Positions 1 through 14,800 of a stretch of DNA of 64,000 nt are shown here, piece by piece. The number at the start of each line of letters is the position of its first letter. The first letter of the stretch is position 1. The notes beneath the pieces were generated by a model, which was given only the letters and a program-made list of their open reading frames with translations, did not search any database and was not told where the DNA came from. The position numbers and the translations under genes are program-made. The stretch comes from Mauremys mutica. Its lineage: Eukaryota > Chordata > Testudines > Geoemydidae. The stretch lies in contig NC_059075.1 of NCBI RefSeq assembly GCF_020497125.1, positions 30,788,003-30,852,002 of the forward strand, written 5' to 3'.

Positions 1-629
1 AAGGGATACAAGAAGACTTTTAAACTGCTACAAAAAATAATTATTCAATTCATATCTTCTGTTAAGTTCTGAACGAACTGTCATTAGGTTGGAAAAACTC
101 TTTGTATTACTAACATTAACATACACATCTAAAACTGCAAAGCAGATAATCTGTTTGGGCTGAGCATCAGTAATGGTATGCTCCACACTATGACTGAAGT
201 CAGTGGGAGTTTTGTCATTGACTTAACTGATTGCAGGACTGAGCCTTGGGGCTTTGAGCCTGCAATGAGCATGTATGCGTGGATTCCCTGACCCAGGCAG
301 AGCCTCTTTGACAATAATGGACACAAGGGCTTATCCCAGTGCTCAGTGCAGGATCAGGACCTTATATAGTATGTGCCTTAGGAGATAATCATTCAATTAC
401 ATTTGTTTGTGATTTTGTTCTAAACAGTTTTTATTTATTAACTTACCATAAGCTTGTTTCTTCTGAGATTTTTAAAAACAGAGGCCTCATCTTGAGCCAT
501 CACAGCTCCCTCGGAAGCCAACAGCAGCCTTCAGCCTTATTGCAATAAACCGAAACTCACTATGCTACCAAGTTTTGCTTGTGCAGGTGACCTATTTTCA
601 ACATCTTGTTCTATGTTCTTTCTCTGTAG
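1..629. other. Intron sequence before the first visible exon
   Basis: Presumed CATSPERB intron. The first visible exon starts one base into a codon, so an upstream exon ending in that phase must exist. I found no exon-like stretch with a suitable donor here, and no clear transposable element. It ends in a pyrimidine-rich tract and TGTAG acceptor. Confidence 0.6.
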
Positions 630-781
630 GTTTAGAAAGATATGCCAAGCTTACGACATCAGCACACGATGTTTTCAATTTGTACTACGACCATTTGGGG
701 TCTTTAAATATAATTTCTCTGAATGAATCAATCTCTGATAGTCTGGAAGTACACCTGCTTGATGTTATCACTCTAATACAG
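630..781 (+). CDS. CATSPERB: CATSPERB exon (first in window)
   Basis: Acceptor TCTCTGTAG before base 630 and donor GTTAGT after 781. The 152 bases begin with the last two bases of a split codon and end on a whole codon. It encodes an extracellular segment beginning [20 protein letters not shown] and ending DVITLIQ. There is no stop in this frame, and the reading continues directly into the exon at 2087. Confidence 0.8.
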
Positions 782-2809
782 GTTAGTTGTATAACAACAT
801 TATCAAACTCTTGTAGAATACTTTTAAAACCACTCCTGCCTCCCCAGGCACAAAGTTCAAGGAAAGTTCAAGGAATCCACCCTTTGGACAAGCTACAAGG
901 CTGCTGTGGAGCCCCTGTCTGGGTATTTCTAGTCCAGGACCTGGAATAAGTCACAGACCTTTCTTCACTTTTATGCTGAGTACAATTAAGTGTGGATCCA
1001 GTAGTCCATCTCTCCATTCCACTTCAAACATCATCGTCTGGCCCTCCTATTTGGGTTCATCACAGGTTTGCACAGGCCTTTCCCCACTAGCAGATGGTGC
1101 AATGTTATGCTTGAATAGAGCAGAAGGTTTTGAGTGTGCCCTCCACACGCAAGTGGATTTCACCTTAAATGGAAGAGAGCCGAATCACCCAGTGCTGCTC
1201 ACACATAGAGCGGCTGCTGGTAAATTGTATTTCTTTTTATATAGTATCTTTTATGCAAATTATTTCTCAGTGCTTTGCAGAATTTGAGTTTAAATAGTAA
1301 CATTTTCATTAAGTGAGCAGAGCAATTCCCAAGTGTATGGTGAGACGGAATAATGTACTGAATAATACCAAAAGAAGAGACGGCTTAAGAACTATGAGGA
1401 AATGAACTTTCTTTCACAGTAATAGAGAGAAGCTCATGATGCAGGAATAAGAAGTGGGAGGCTGAGTGGAATTTAGTCACATAGGTAAAATCTGATCAGT
1501 CTATGGGCCTAAGCAACATGGTTAACCTAAAAAAAAAATCACATTTCAATTATAAATATTCCAGGAAATGTGACCTTCATCCATAGTTGCTAATAACGAT
1601 ATAGTAAGAAGTTGGCATAATACCTGTTAAATCAAATGGGCAACAAGTAATTGTCCAATAATATAGTCCTTGTACTTACTGGGTTTTTTTCTTACTATTT
1701 AAAAAACATAATCAGTGAACTCAAAAGAAATATCTTTGTTGCCATTTAAAAACATTTGCCAACAGTTACACATCTCAGATGCTGCAGTTTTCCCTTTACT
1801 TAGCAAAGGAAATAACTGCTGTACCTCAAATACCACTCTCTTAAGCTTGATTACTGTTGCCTTTTTAATGGGATGGTCTCTATATTTAGAGAGTCCTGTA
1901 GGTCTTAGAAAACTTTTGTAACATTTTATGTGGGGGGAAGGAACAGATTATTTGAAATGTCCTTATTTTACTAATTTGTCTTTAATCAGTTTTCAAGGCA
2001 TAAGCACAATTTTATATTTTACATTGTTTAGGCAAAGAAGAATAAAAAGAAAAAGGATAACCACCACCATTTTCCCTCCATTCTAGGAGGACGACATAGG
2101 TTTTGATGGCCCATTGTCGCCACAATACATCACTGAACAGCAAATGGTATTTTTTGAACATATCCCATTGAATGGAAAATCAAGAAGTGTTCAAAAGTCA
2201 AGATTTTATGGTCTGCACAAAGGCAAGGTGTTACAATATCGGTAAATAGATGAACTCTTCCTATATTATTAGTATCAAAGAGCATTCAATATTTTCATGT
2301 GCTAATCATTTAAAAGAGCATTGCTAAATACTTTTTTTCATGGTTTGTATTTTATTAAAATGTTTTATATACCATTTTAGGAACGTGAAAACATTGGGCA
2401 AAGAGCTGCCCTCAATCATACTTTCCAAATCTATTGGCTTCAATGGGGTTACCAGGGTATAACCAAGGGCAGATTTTAGCTGGATATAGATTTTTCTGTC
2501 AATTTTTACTTTTTCCATTCTGCAAAGGATGGGTACAGTCTTCGTGTACTCCAAGCAAAGCTTGCACTGAAGTCCTATAGATGCTCAGTGGCCTTCGGAA
2601 AGCCTTTCTTTGCCAGATGACTAGCAGCAAACATTGCCCTCTAATTGTCCAATGGAGCAATGTCAGCAGAAAACAATCTAAGTAAAATGGCAGAATCATG
2701 AAGGAGAGTCATAAGTGGAGTTTACTAGGAGACCATTAAGTCCAGTGGGAGTTCAATGGTAGTTTTATTTGCTTTAGGACTGTAGTATGTAGCCTTTACG
2801 TACGTACGT

Positions 2810-2851
<42 letters not shown>

Positions 2852-5800
2852 TAATGGAGCTTGGATTTATTGCAGCTTTTTATTTGCTTCCTTCTTGTGT
2901 ACACTAACATCATGTGTTAAATCAGCACAACACTGGTGCGAAGGGTTTTTAGAAATAGCTGAGAGCACATAAAGCTTCATTTTGGTCTAGTTCCTATATT
3001 GCTTGTGGTTATTTTTGGTTTTAAATGAATGTAATGCTCATGAAAATGTCCTAAGACTGCTCTGCCAGTTTACATCAACTCTGCTTCTCCAGCCCAGTGC
3101 CTCATTTGCATAGCAGCAGACAGTCGTAACCTAATTATGTGTTGACTTTGTGTTGAATATAAACGTCTGCTAGAGCGTTCAATATCATTAGAGATAGTTT
3201 CTCTGTCTAATGGGCTAAATCTTACCTTCTGGTTGCTGTGTGAAGGACATTGTGGCAGTACTAGTGAACAGGCACCCACCTGACACAAACCGCCACCACT
3301 ACAACCCTTTGCTTGTCTCAGCAGACAGGCAAAGGGCTGCATAGGTAAAGAAGCTAATCAACTGTGTCAATCAGCAGTTATGTTTTAAATATACTTTGAG
3401 CTCTGCAGCAAACCAAGCTTCCCCACTCTACCCTTGCCAGCAGTCACCTGTCTTTCTTCAGAAATAACAGTAGAAATCATCAGTATAGCCTCTTTCACTC
3501 TTCTTTCCCTTTGCATCTGGATTGATTTTTTTCAGCTGCAGGTTTCTGATGCACCAAGAATTTACTTCAAACTTTGTCTACACTATGGAATTGTTACAAA
3601 AAATTCCTACCGTTTCTAAGACCAGTTCAGCTGCAGTGGTGCTGGGACCACTGGGAACTCTAGTACACAATGTTTCTCTTGCTCTGGCAGCATTTTTAGC
3701 ACCACGTGTGTTAAAACAACATAGTGATTGAAAACAGCTGCCATCATAAGAGAGCCTCTGCACTAAGTCCTCCAGAGGCAGGAATATAGTAGAAGAGGAA
3801 CAGAGTGGCAGTGACTGCTTTTATAGTCCATGGGCTGGAATATCAACTTTAGAGGGGTTGCACTGAAGCTCCATAGCCTGCCTGCAGGTTAGGAAGTGAA
3901 TTCTATCTCTGCTACTCGCACCCAACATTGTACACAGTCCAACTGTTCTGGCTTTGTGTTGGAGACAGACATGGGTAATTTCTACTCTAATGGACCTGAC
4001 TAGCACCTTAGTTCATGAAAGCATATCCATTCAGGAATGGTGTTTAAGCGTATGCTTGACTGTCTAAACTTATGCTTAAATCCAATTGAAGTCAATTGGA
4101 TTTATATATGTTCTTTAAGTACTGTTGTGAATAGGGTTGGACTTAAGCATGTGTAAATTCTTTAATTAGCAAAGTGTCTAATGTAATAACAAATATATGC
4201 TTCCTGCCCATGTAGGCCAAGAGGATCAGCTACAATAGTCAATGTTTTCCATCATGAATATCCTCCACAATATTTATCCTCTGTCATCGTAGACGTTCTG
4301 GAAAAGTTTCCCTTTGGATCTGAAGAGAAAAACTCCTTTATACGTAATTCTTTAAGGATTTTGAAGGTGTCAGACACCACCAGAGTTAAGCTTCAGCTTG
4401 TTTCTGAATGTAAGTTACAGATACCATTGATTCTGTACAGTAATGAGGTCCTTTTTTTTTTTTTTTTTTGGAAAATAACTTCTTATATGACCTTTTACCA
4501 AAAAAAAAATCCCCATTCTAGCTGTCTGAATGTACACTATATTTAACCTGCAGATAAAGGAATGCACATTTCAGTGGGGTTAGTTCTCCAAAAGTGTAAA
4601 ACTGAATTTCTTTTCTATTTCTTCATGGCTAGATATCTCAAATTCTTCTCTGAGTCCTTGGGTACGTCTACACTACGGGATTATTCTGAATTTACATAAA
4701 CCGGTTTAGCAAAACAGATTGTATAAAATCGAGTGCGCGCGGCCACACTAAACACATTAAATCGGTGGTGTGCGTCCACGGTCCGAGGCTAGCGTTGATT
4801 TCTGGAGTGTTGCACTGTGGGTAGCTATTCCGTAGCTATCCCATAGTTCCCGCAGCCTCCCCCGCCCCTTGGAATTTCTGGATTGAGATCCCAGTGCCTG
4901 ATGGGGCAAAAATCATTGTCGCGGGTGGTTCTGGGTAAATGTCGTCAGTCACTCCTTCCTCTGGGAAAGCAACGGCAGACAAGCATTTTGCGCCTTTTTT
5001 CCCTGGATTGCCCTGGCAGATGCCATAGCATGGCAATCATGGAGCCTGTTTTGCCTTTTGTGACTGTCACCGTATGTGTACTAGATGCCGCTCACAGAGG
5101 CGATTCAGCAGCGCTACACAGCAGCATGCTTTTGCTTTTGCATGACAGCAGAGATGGTTACTAGCCATACTGTACCATCTACCATACCATAAATTGGTAA
5201 TAAGATGATCATGGTTACCTGTCCTTTTGCACTGCACCATTTGCTGCTGTCATAAGTGCCCCTGGCTGAGATCAGCCAGGGGCGCAAAAGCCAAAATTGG
5301 GAATGACTCCCTGAGTCAATCCCTTCTTTTTGGTATCTAAAAATAGAATCAGTCCTGCCTAGAATATGGGCAAGTGTACTAGAGAACCACTGTATCAGAG
5401 AACCAGAGAGCACAGCTGCTCTGTGTCAGATCCAGCAGAAATTATGAGCTGTATGCTATTCACAGGGGGTGCTCTTGCAACAACCCCACCTGTTGATTCC
5501 GTTCTTCCCCCAGCCTTCCTGGGCTACCGTAGCATTGTCCCCCCACTTGTGTGATGAAGTAATAAAGAATGCAGGAATAAGACACAGTGACTTGTTAGTG
5601 AGAAATGAGTGGAAGGCAGCCTCCAGCTGCTATGATAGTCCAGACAGGACATTAAGCAGTGTGGAGGAGAGGAGCCCAGCATCCCACTGCTAGTCCAGGG
5701 ACAATTGAATCTTTTCTTTACACATGAAGGGTGGGGGCTGATGGAGCTCAGCCCCCTGTTGCTATGATGAAGACGGTTACCAGCCATACTGCACCATCTA

Positions 5801-8800
5801 CCAGGAAAAATTAGGAGCAGGCGCCCTTGATCGACCTCACTGATGCTAGTCGGCATGGTTACCAGTCCTTTTGCACTGCCCCATGTGCCAATAGGTTGAT
5901 GATGACGATGGATATCAGCCATATTATACCATCAGCCACCCATGGCGGGGGAGGGGGAGCAAGGATGTTGGTGTTGAGTGCTGCAGCATCGCGTCTATCT
6001 ACAGCATTCAGTAAAGATAGGGTGACATGTAAAAGAGTCAAGAGAGGATTGTTTTCCCTTTCACTTCTGGGGGTGGGGGGTGGGTGCGTAAATTGCCGAG
6101 CTATGCCCTGACCCACTGCGGACACTGTGTTTGACCCTAGAAGCATTTGGAGCTCAGCCAAGAATGCAAATGCTTTTCGGAGACTGCAGGAATTATGGGA
6201 TAGCTTGAGTCCTCCAGTCCATGAGCGTCCATTTGATTCTTTGGCTTTCCGTTACGCTTGTCACGCAGCAGTGCGCTGAGTCCCTGCTATGGCGTCTGTC
6301 TGGAGATTTTTTAAAAATGATTTTGAATTTCGTCTTCTGTAACGGAGCGCTGATAGAACAGATTTGCCTGCCCTTACAGCAATCACATCCGCATGGTCCA
6401 TGCTGGAGCTCTTTCTTTATTTTGATTTTTAACTGCATCGCCACACGTGCTGATCACTCCACGCTGGGCAAACAGGAAATATTCAATAGTTCGCGGGGCT
6501 TTTCCTGTCTACCTGGCCACTGCATCCGGGTTCAGATTGCTGTCCAGAGCAGTCAGTGGTGCACTGTGGGATACCACCCAGAGGCCAATACCATCGATCT
6601 GCAGCCACACTAACCCTAATCCGATATGGTAATTCCGATACTAGTGCTACTCCTCTCGTTAGGGAGGAGTACAGAAATCGATTTAAAGAGCCCTTTATAT
6701 CGATATAAAGGGCCTCTCAGTGTGGACGGGTGTGGCGTTAAATCGGTTTTACGCTCCTAAAACCGGTTTAAACGCTTAGTGTAGACCAGGCCCTTGTCTT
6801 TGCTTTGACAAGCAAGCAAGTCCTGGGCACCAGCAAAGTGGTTGGTTCTGAAGAGTTATTCAGTATTGGCTAAATCAATTATTCCACTACCAGTACCAGC
6901 TACTTCTTTCCATGTAGGATTAATATAGCAAGTGCCTTCTCCTCAATTGACACCAGCACCAGATAGATTTTTTTTCTACCCCAGGATCTCCTAGTACCAG
7001 AGGAATTGAAATCCTTTCTTTTGACAGGAGACATGCACCTGTCAATATGAGTCACAAGACTGTCATCAAAACCAACTGAATCTTCAGTACTGACCAGAGC
7101 TTAGACCTTACCACAAATTACTCCACTTTCTACTGCATGTGCCCCACTTTTGAATTGGATGTCTCTTATCAGATTCACAACATAGAGATGAGAACACACA
7201 ACCTTATTTTTCTAGGAGTCCCTCCCCAGAATATCAGTCAGAAAGGGTATCTTGGGTGTCCAGGCAGGATAGGGATGCACAATTCCACCCACAGCAGAAA
7301 ACCTTCTACAAGAAGGACATATGGGAAATGGAAGAGGTTCTACATTTGGTCTGCTTCCTCTTGAGTCACAGCTATCTCCTGTTTTAGATTACTTATTCCT
7401 AAAAAATAGGGGGCTGTCACTGAGTTCCATTAGAGTGCATTTGGCAGCTATTAGCAGCTTTCCCCTCCATTAGAAGGTTTCTTGATTATTGTTTTTCCCT
7501 TGCCCAATGACATAGGTTTATCAAGTGGTTACTGAAACTTTTTCTACCTATTGGGATCCACTTTGGGATCATAATTTGGTCCTTATAGCACTTGAGTCCC
7601 CTGTTTAAGCCTTTAGCAAGATGTTCTTTCCTACATTTGCAGTGAAGACATCTTTCCTAGTAGCTACTATGTCAGCTAAGATGAGATAGTATCCAAATTC
7701 TACCTTAATTAGGACATTCAATTACCAACATTTTATCCTAAATTTCATGCCAATCTTGAAGAAGCAAGATTGCACTCATTAGAGAGTATTAGCCTTTTAT
7801 CTCCAAAGACTAAAGTCCTGAAGAACCTCCCGGATGCTCTTTATTTCATTTGCAGAAAGGTGCCCCTGTTTCTACTCAGATTATTGAACGGGGTTTCAGG
7901 GTGAATAAGAACATGCTATAAAATCATGACATTAGACCCCTCCCCCCAGACTATTCTTAGAGCTCACTCCACTAGACTTCAGTCTATATCTGCAGCCTTG
8001 TTGAAAATTATCTCTTATAGATATTTGTAAAGAGGTTATTTGGGGCTCTATTCACACCTTCTCAAGGCATTAGGCTAGAAGTCTAGAGACTTCTGGATTG
8101 GAATCCTCTTTTGGCAGGGCAGTACTTCATCTGTACTAGATAGGATGCTGAACACCCAGCTCCATAATTAGTTTACTGCTTGGGAGGCACTTACAGTGGA
8201 AAACCCATAGGGACAATTGCTCAGAGAGTTTACCTGTACAGTAACTGGTGGTCTTTAAGATGTGTTGTCCCTGTTGATGTTCTTCTACCCATCTTCCTTC
8301 ACCTCTGCTTCAGAGTCCCTAGCTTATGCTGGGTACTGTGATGGAGTGGCGATTGGTCCTGCCACACTACCCTTTATACCCTTGGAATGGTGCACAAAGA
8401 TAACTAGGATGCATGTGTGGACCAAACAGTTATTGCTGGTAAAAATCTCTGATCAAAAACATATTGGGTGCATGCACATCTGAAGCAGAACACCCATAGA
8501 GACAATGCACCTTGAAGAACTCCAGTTACTGTACAGGTAATTAACATCTCCTTTCTTTTCCAAAATCTTAAATGCTTGAATATCAGACAGGTGATGATTT
8601 CAAATTGCATTACTCTATTCTCTTCCCTGAAACTCCATACAGGTAATGTTCTCTAATAGTTAGTGGTATTTCTAGTTAATATGATTTAAAAATTTAATTT
8701 AAAGCTTGCTAATTTCACTTTTATATCGAGTTTTAAATTCCATCTGCCTTCTCTGATCAACTTACTTCTTCATTACTTACATATCTGACTTCTATAGAAA

Positions 8801-11800
8801 AGTTGGGGGACAATTATAAAGGTTTATTATTACTTAACATTTATATTGTGGTAGCACCTAAAGGCAACAATCTCACTGAGCTACTTTCTGCCAGGCACTG
8901 TATAAATACAAAATAAATGATAGACCCTGCCCCAAAGAGCTTACTGTTTAGAGCCGAATCCATTAACTTGGAGAATTCAGGACCTGTGTAGCAAGGAAGG
9001 GTTGAGACATCTAGGGGAGGGGGAGCAGGAGCGGCTCTGAGAATAGGAAATGTAAGACCCAGCCTCCGATTTGGAAAAAGATTACTCTCCTTTTGCTGTC
9101 CACAGAGGTGCCATTCCAGATGGTGCCAGCAATTGGTGCAGAGGAGAGGTCCATAGAGAAGTGAACATCATGGGTTTTATCATTCACGGTGCCAAAGTAA
9201 GAGCTGTCAGGGGTACATGAGTCTGGCATGGTACCGAGCTCTATAATGATCCTGCTGGTTCTCCTGTGTCCACCAGCACCAATAGCATTGGCTCTTGTAC
9301 TGCTGGCAATATTGGCACCGGCAGGGTCAGGAGATCCCTGGCAACCACAAATGCCTCTAGCATGGCCGGTACTGAGATAGTGTCAAAATGTGGTGTGGTG
9401 CCACGGATGTGGAAGGAGTCCCTTCTGGCTTCGGACTTGACGTCACCCACCTAGGTGCCAGAATCAATGGTTCCATCTTCTGCAGTACCAAAGCAGAAGA
9501 GTACTTAGACTGCACTCTACTCTTATCCCCATGCCTAATAGACTTCAGTGCCAATGATGTCCCCTGCTTCTTATGCCTCTTCTTAGGCACTGGTGATGGT
9601 AAAAGCTGTTGCAACTCAGACATGGTATGCACATGTGCATCACTCAAGAAGAACAAAAGTATATATACCAATTGCAGCGGGGGGGAGGGGGAAGGATAGC
9701 TCACTGGTTTGAGCATTGGCCTGCTAAAGCCAGGGTTGCAAATTCAATCCTTGAGGGGGCCACTTAGGGATCCAGGGCAAAATCAGTACTTGGTCCTGCT
9801 AGTGAAGGCAGGGGGCTGGACTCAATGACCTTTCAGGGTCCCTTCCAGTTCTGTGAGATAGGTATATCTCCATATATTATTAAACAATGAAATCAGAACT
9901 GTTTTAACAAATTTGAGACAATTTTCTCTTGCTTCATTGTTAATTATTACTAAGAAATATTCATATGTAATCCTTATATTACATAGTGTCCAAAGGCCCC
10001 ATAGTGCTAGATGATATACAAACACATATGAAGATATCTAAACCCTGAAGATCTAAGGAGCCAAGTGATATAAAAAGAGTGGAGGGAGAGAGTGTTGGAA
10101 GTACAAACGTGCTGAGAATTCTGAGTTGTTTGCAGACTTCCTCATTTTTCTTTCAGAGTAGCCAAATAAGCAATATTACAACCACCATTAACATATTTTG
10201 AAAAGCCATTGTATTCTAAACCCCAATTTTCACTCCCTCTAAACACTTCCTTTGAGTCTGTAACTCCACATGTTTTTTTCTCAGCCTCAGGCTGAAACTG
10301 GAAATTTACCACTAGTTCAGATGAACTGTCCTGGAGTTATACAAGCATGGACAAAGTGTCCATTTTTTTATATAGATATATAATCTTTCAGTGGAATCTA
10401 GCTTGAACTCCACTCAAAATGGTTGGTTTGTTTGTTTGTTAAGAAATGCCATGGACTTAATTTTCCCAGAGGAAAAATGACTATGACATACTTAAAGAAA
10501 TTTATATACAAATAAATTATAAGCAATCGAAATGGTGCCACTGAAAGAGAGTATATTGCCACCCTAAACTTATTCCAGAAATGGTCATTTTGTATCAATA
10601 CTGAAAGCTGCAAATTCACCCACCCAAAAATGCCCTTCTGTAAACCTAGGGCTGGATGCTGCCTCCTGCTGCTGTGCACAAAGCAGCTGCAAAACTGGCT
10701 CAAGCAACTACCTCAGGGTTTCCTCAGTATCAAAACCCCATGCTGGAGTAGAGCTGGCGGTGCAGCTCTTATGTCATGGTAAGAGGAGGCACACAGCATT
10801 TCACAGGATCAGAGCCTATGTTTAATAAAATGTATCGCAGTTACAACAAACACAAATGTTTGAAATCCAATATGAATTTTTATTTCTAAACTTACTTATG
10901 AGCATTCTTTATTGAAATTATGAGCCAGATTCTGACACCATGATTCACACTGAATAATATGTTAATTTACATGTGGTCATACCAGTGAAGGAATAAGGTA
11001 CTGCTCAATTTTAGTAAGGGTGCCATAATCTGGCCCTATATTTGCATGCTAAAAATTATTGAACAGAAAATGTAATTATTCTGTTTTCTTAATTTAGATT
11101 ATAATAGTTCGGAGCAGGTTGTTTCTTCAAGTCTTAATGAATTTAAACCTTCTGATATTGAGAAGACTGTGGTGATTCCTGGCTTTAGCAGCTTCCTGAT
11201 TGTTGAAGTTCTGGATAGTCTGAATGCTTTGGCAGATGCTACCATGCCTGAGAGAGTGCAGTTCAACAAAAGTTTTGCCTCAGACATGTGGTTCGTGTAT
11301 GACTTTGGCACTAAGAATGGAAGAAGATGGAAGATTATCGTAGATACCTGTAGATACTGGGTACGAGAGCTTGATAATCTACCACTGAATGCCATTAAAT
11401 ACCTGGATCTTACCCAAACCTTCAATTTTGGATTCAGAGTAACCCCTGTTAATACAGGTGAGACATTTTGAATTTTGTTTTATTTCTTGAGCTCTATAGT
11501 ATGAACACAAAACATAAAATAGCAATGAGGCTGGTTTGGGTGAATTTTACATGATAATGGCCAGATACTGATTTCAGTTAGATGTAAATTTGGAGTAACT
11601 CCAATGAAGACGATGTCCTACATTTCAATCCCCTGCCACTTGCTGGAATTATAAACTGAAATTATACATGGTTGGTTTTGGACAAAAGGACATTTTTTAA
11701 CCAAATTCTACTTACCTCCACTCTCTCCTCACACCCAAAACCAAGCACCTTAGTATGGCCATTGTAACAGTTACAACATTTTGACAGATGGTTTCTTTTT

Positions 11801-14800
11801 GCACTCGTAACTAGGTTAATTTTAAACCTTCATATTTGCTATATGTGACAGGTTCGGTCACAGACACCCCCTTGGGACTGTTACCTGATGTGCTGAAATT
11901 ACCTCTGAGCTTGGTTTCCCTGCCAGCTTGGGACTCCAGAACCCTGCCTTGTTGAGCCAGACACACTAGCCTTGTTAGTTCCAGCAGATATCTTAGGTGT
12001 TAACTAGGGTTTTTTTCCATGACTGGCTCTCCCTTTGTCCTGCTCCACCCCCTTTTGGCACAAAGTGGGAATCTTCTGTCTCTCTGGGTCCCCACCCCTC
12101 CTTCTAAATGGAAAAGTACCAGAGTTAAGATGAATTTAATTTACAAATAGGATGAACACACTCAGTAGATCATAAGCTTTGTAATGATACCTTACAAGAG
12201 ACCTTTTGCATAAAGCATATTCCAGTTACATTATATTCACATTCATAAACATATTTTCATAAAGAATATGGAGTGCAACATCACATTATAGACTTAAGGC
12301 ATGATCCAAATTTCATTATGTCAATGGGAGTCTTTCCATTGACTTAAGTGAACTTTGGATCTGGCCCTCTCTTCTTAGCAAAGGCAAGTAGCTTTTGACA
12401 TGCTTGGAGAAATACCGTTGAAGAAATTTAATGCAAAGTTGAAGCTGAATTTTTTCTTTTAAAATGTGTTTTCATTGATTTTTCAATTACATATAAGCAC
12501 CAGCTGATACCCTGACTTTTGGACCCTTCTTTAAAAATAGTTGGCCAAAAATAGATGTATGACTAAATCAAACCAATGGAATAAAATAATAACAGGAAAG
12601 AGAACAGGAAGTGCCAGGGGCCACAATTATTAAACACAGTTTTTTCATGTAAACAGTGCAGTATGGGTGCTTTTTCCACTTGTGTGTTAATCCCCAGTGT
12701 CACTAGGCCAGGCTTCTCCCCACCTCCAAAATATATGCTGCCATGCCCATTGTCTTGCAAGCAGGGCCGGTACAAGGATATTTTGCACCCTAGGCAAAAC
12801 CTCCACCTTGCGCCCTCCATTCCCACCCCTCCCCCTGGAGCATCGCTTACTATAAACTTTCAAAAATGAATACTGCATAATGTGGCATTGTTAATTAGAA
12901 TTAATACACATTTGGCTTGAAAATGTATTAATTTAATTATTTAGTCTACATATTTAATGAAAATAAATAAATAACCTGACAGGGTGTGGGGCTGGCTGGC
13001 TTCGGGCAGGGCAGGGGATGCAGAGCTGGTTGGAGATGGGGTGCAGGGTTGGCTGGAGACGGTGTGGTGTGGCTGGTTTCAGCCACGGGAGTGTGGCAGG
13101 GGCTGGCTGAAGAAAGGGGAGTGTGGGGCTGGCTGGTTTCGGGCATGAGAGTGTGGCAGGGGTTGGCTCCAGGTAAGAGGTGTGGGGCTGGCTGCAGGGG
13201 GGTGGGAGTGGGGGGAACCACCACCCCCTGCACTCACCAGCAACACGGCTGGGTCCGGGTCTCTGCACTTCCCACCACTGGTGAGTGCAGGCCTGGCCCT
13301 GCTGCAGAGCTCAGAGGAGTGGGGATGGGGCGGGGCAGGGCTGAGCAGAGGCGGGGGCCCTGTGGCAGAGCCAGAGCAGCAGGGAGCAGCACAGCACCCC
13401 CGCAGCTGGAGGAGGAATGACATCACTTCCCGGCCAGCCGGCCGGCCGGAGCTGATCAAAGCCGCAGTGCCCCCTCGCACAGTGGCGGGAAGAGGGTTAC
13501 ACATTTAGCCGGCGCCAGGTGAGCATCCCAGATATTTTGGGCGCTGCTTTTTGGCGCCCTCAAATCTTGGCGCCCTAGGCGGCCGCCTAGTTTGCCTAGT
13601 GGTTGCACCGGCCCTGCTTGCAAAGAGGCTTACTTTCTTAACAGAAGCCATCAAATAAAAGAAAAACAATTTTAATTCAGTCCTTGCTCTCAGGTTGCTG
13701 CTCTACGGCTCTCAGGGCCCTCTGGCAGGTTCTCAGTTCTGAGCAGCCTCAGGGCTGTCTCCCTGAGCACCAACCCCCACTTTGTTCCAGGAGTTAGCTG
13801 TATTCCAGTGTGGCTCTCCCTCCCCAGGCACAGCCTATGTCAATCAATCCCTCCTCTTCCTGCCCAGTACCAATCCTTTATAGCAGTGGTACCCAACACG
13901 GTGCCCATGGCGCCCGCAGGGGCATCTTAATGCGCCCGCGGCCTGGCCCCCAGGAGAGCACCCACCGAAATGCCACGGCAGGGATGCCTCTCGATGACGA
14001 CGCTTGTTGCCGACAAGTGACGTCATCGAGAGGCATTGCCCCCGAATTTCGGCGGGGACGTCTCTTGCTGATGCTGCTTGTCAACGGCAAGTTGGGGACC
14101 ACTGCTTTATAGGTACAGGGGTAGATCAGACTTCTTTAACTGGCTACACTGAACTCACCTGCTTGGTCCAAGGGAGCTAGGCCTAGTCTATCCTCAGGGA
14201 CTAACTGCTTTGTGACGCCCAGTAAGAATCAAAGAAAATTAAGCATTGGTGAGAGTGTTAGAAAATTACCCTGATATTTTGCAGGAACAAGTCAGTATTT
14301 TAGGACTTGTTCCTGCACATGAAATAGCTTCAGTCGTGTGAAGAGTCTCCTTGACTTCAGTGAGTGTCCTCACATAAGTCAAGTTTCTCACATGTGTAAA
14401 TGTTTGCAGGGTCAAGCCATTTAAAAAGATAATTATCAGAATCCCTGGTATAGATCTCTCCCGTACGTGCCAATGTAAGTGAATGTAGTTGTGTGGGTGT
14501 ATTTGATAGCAGAATTTGACCCTAAATCTGCAGTTCAATCCCAGGTTGAAAATTTTAACCTTATGATAGTGTGGTTGATGATGTATAAAACAAAGAGCAA
14601 CACAGTACCTAATCAAGGATTTTGCATCCTAAATTAGGGGTACATAACAGTTCCTACACATCCGGTGGGATTTTCCAAAGCACTCAGAGAGAGATAAATA
14701 CAGGTCCCACTAGAAATTTAATGAGACTTGTGCTCCTAAATTCCTTAGGCACTTTTGAAAATCCCATCATAGGGCAATATATTAGCAGAGGAGGGTCAAA

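Larger units (their letters stand above)
4410..11097 (+). other. CATSPERB intron, phase 1, repeat-rich
   Basis: A 6.7-kb intron with a T18-20 tract near 4450, a Harbinger-like element (4660-6792), DIRS fragments on both strands (about 6840-8545 and 8990-9665), a tRNA-derived SINE (9679-9866) and short old interspersed-repeat relics. About 10.0-10.9 kb shows nothing I can name. Confidence 0.65.

Noticed and set aside
9679..9760. A genuine tRNA gene
   Set aside because: A- and B-box-like motifs are present, but no complete cloverleaf is evident and the sequence runs into a CR1-like tail, so it is a SINE.
12946..13508. Several open frames of 95-144 residues
   Set aside because: All sit in the GC-rich interior of the hAT element 12762-13616; no splice signals or known domain.
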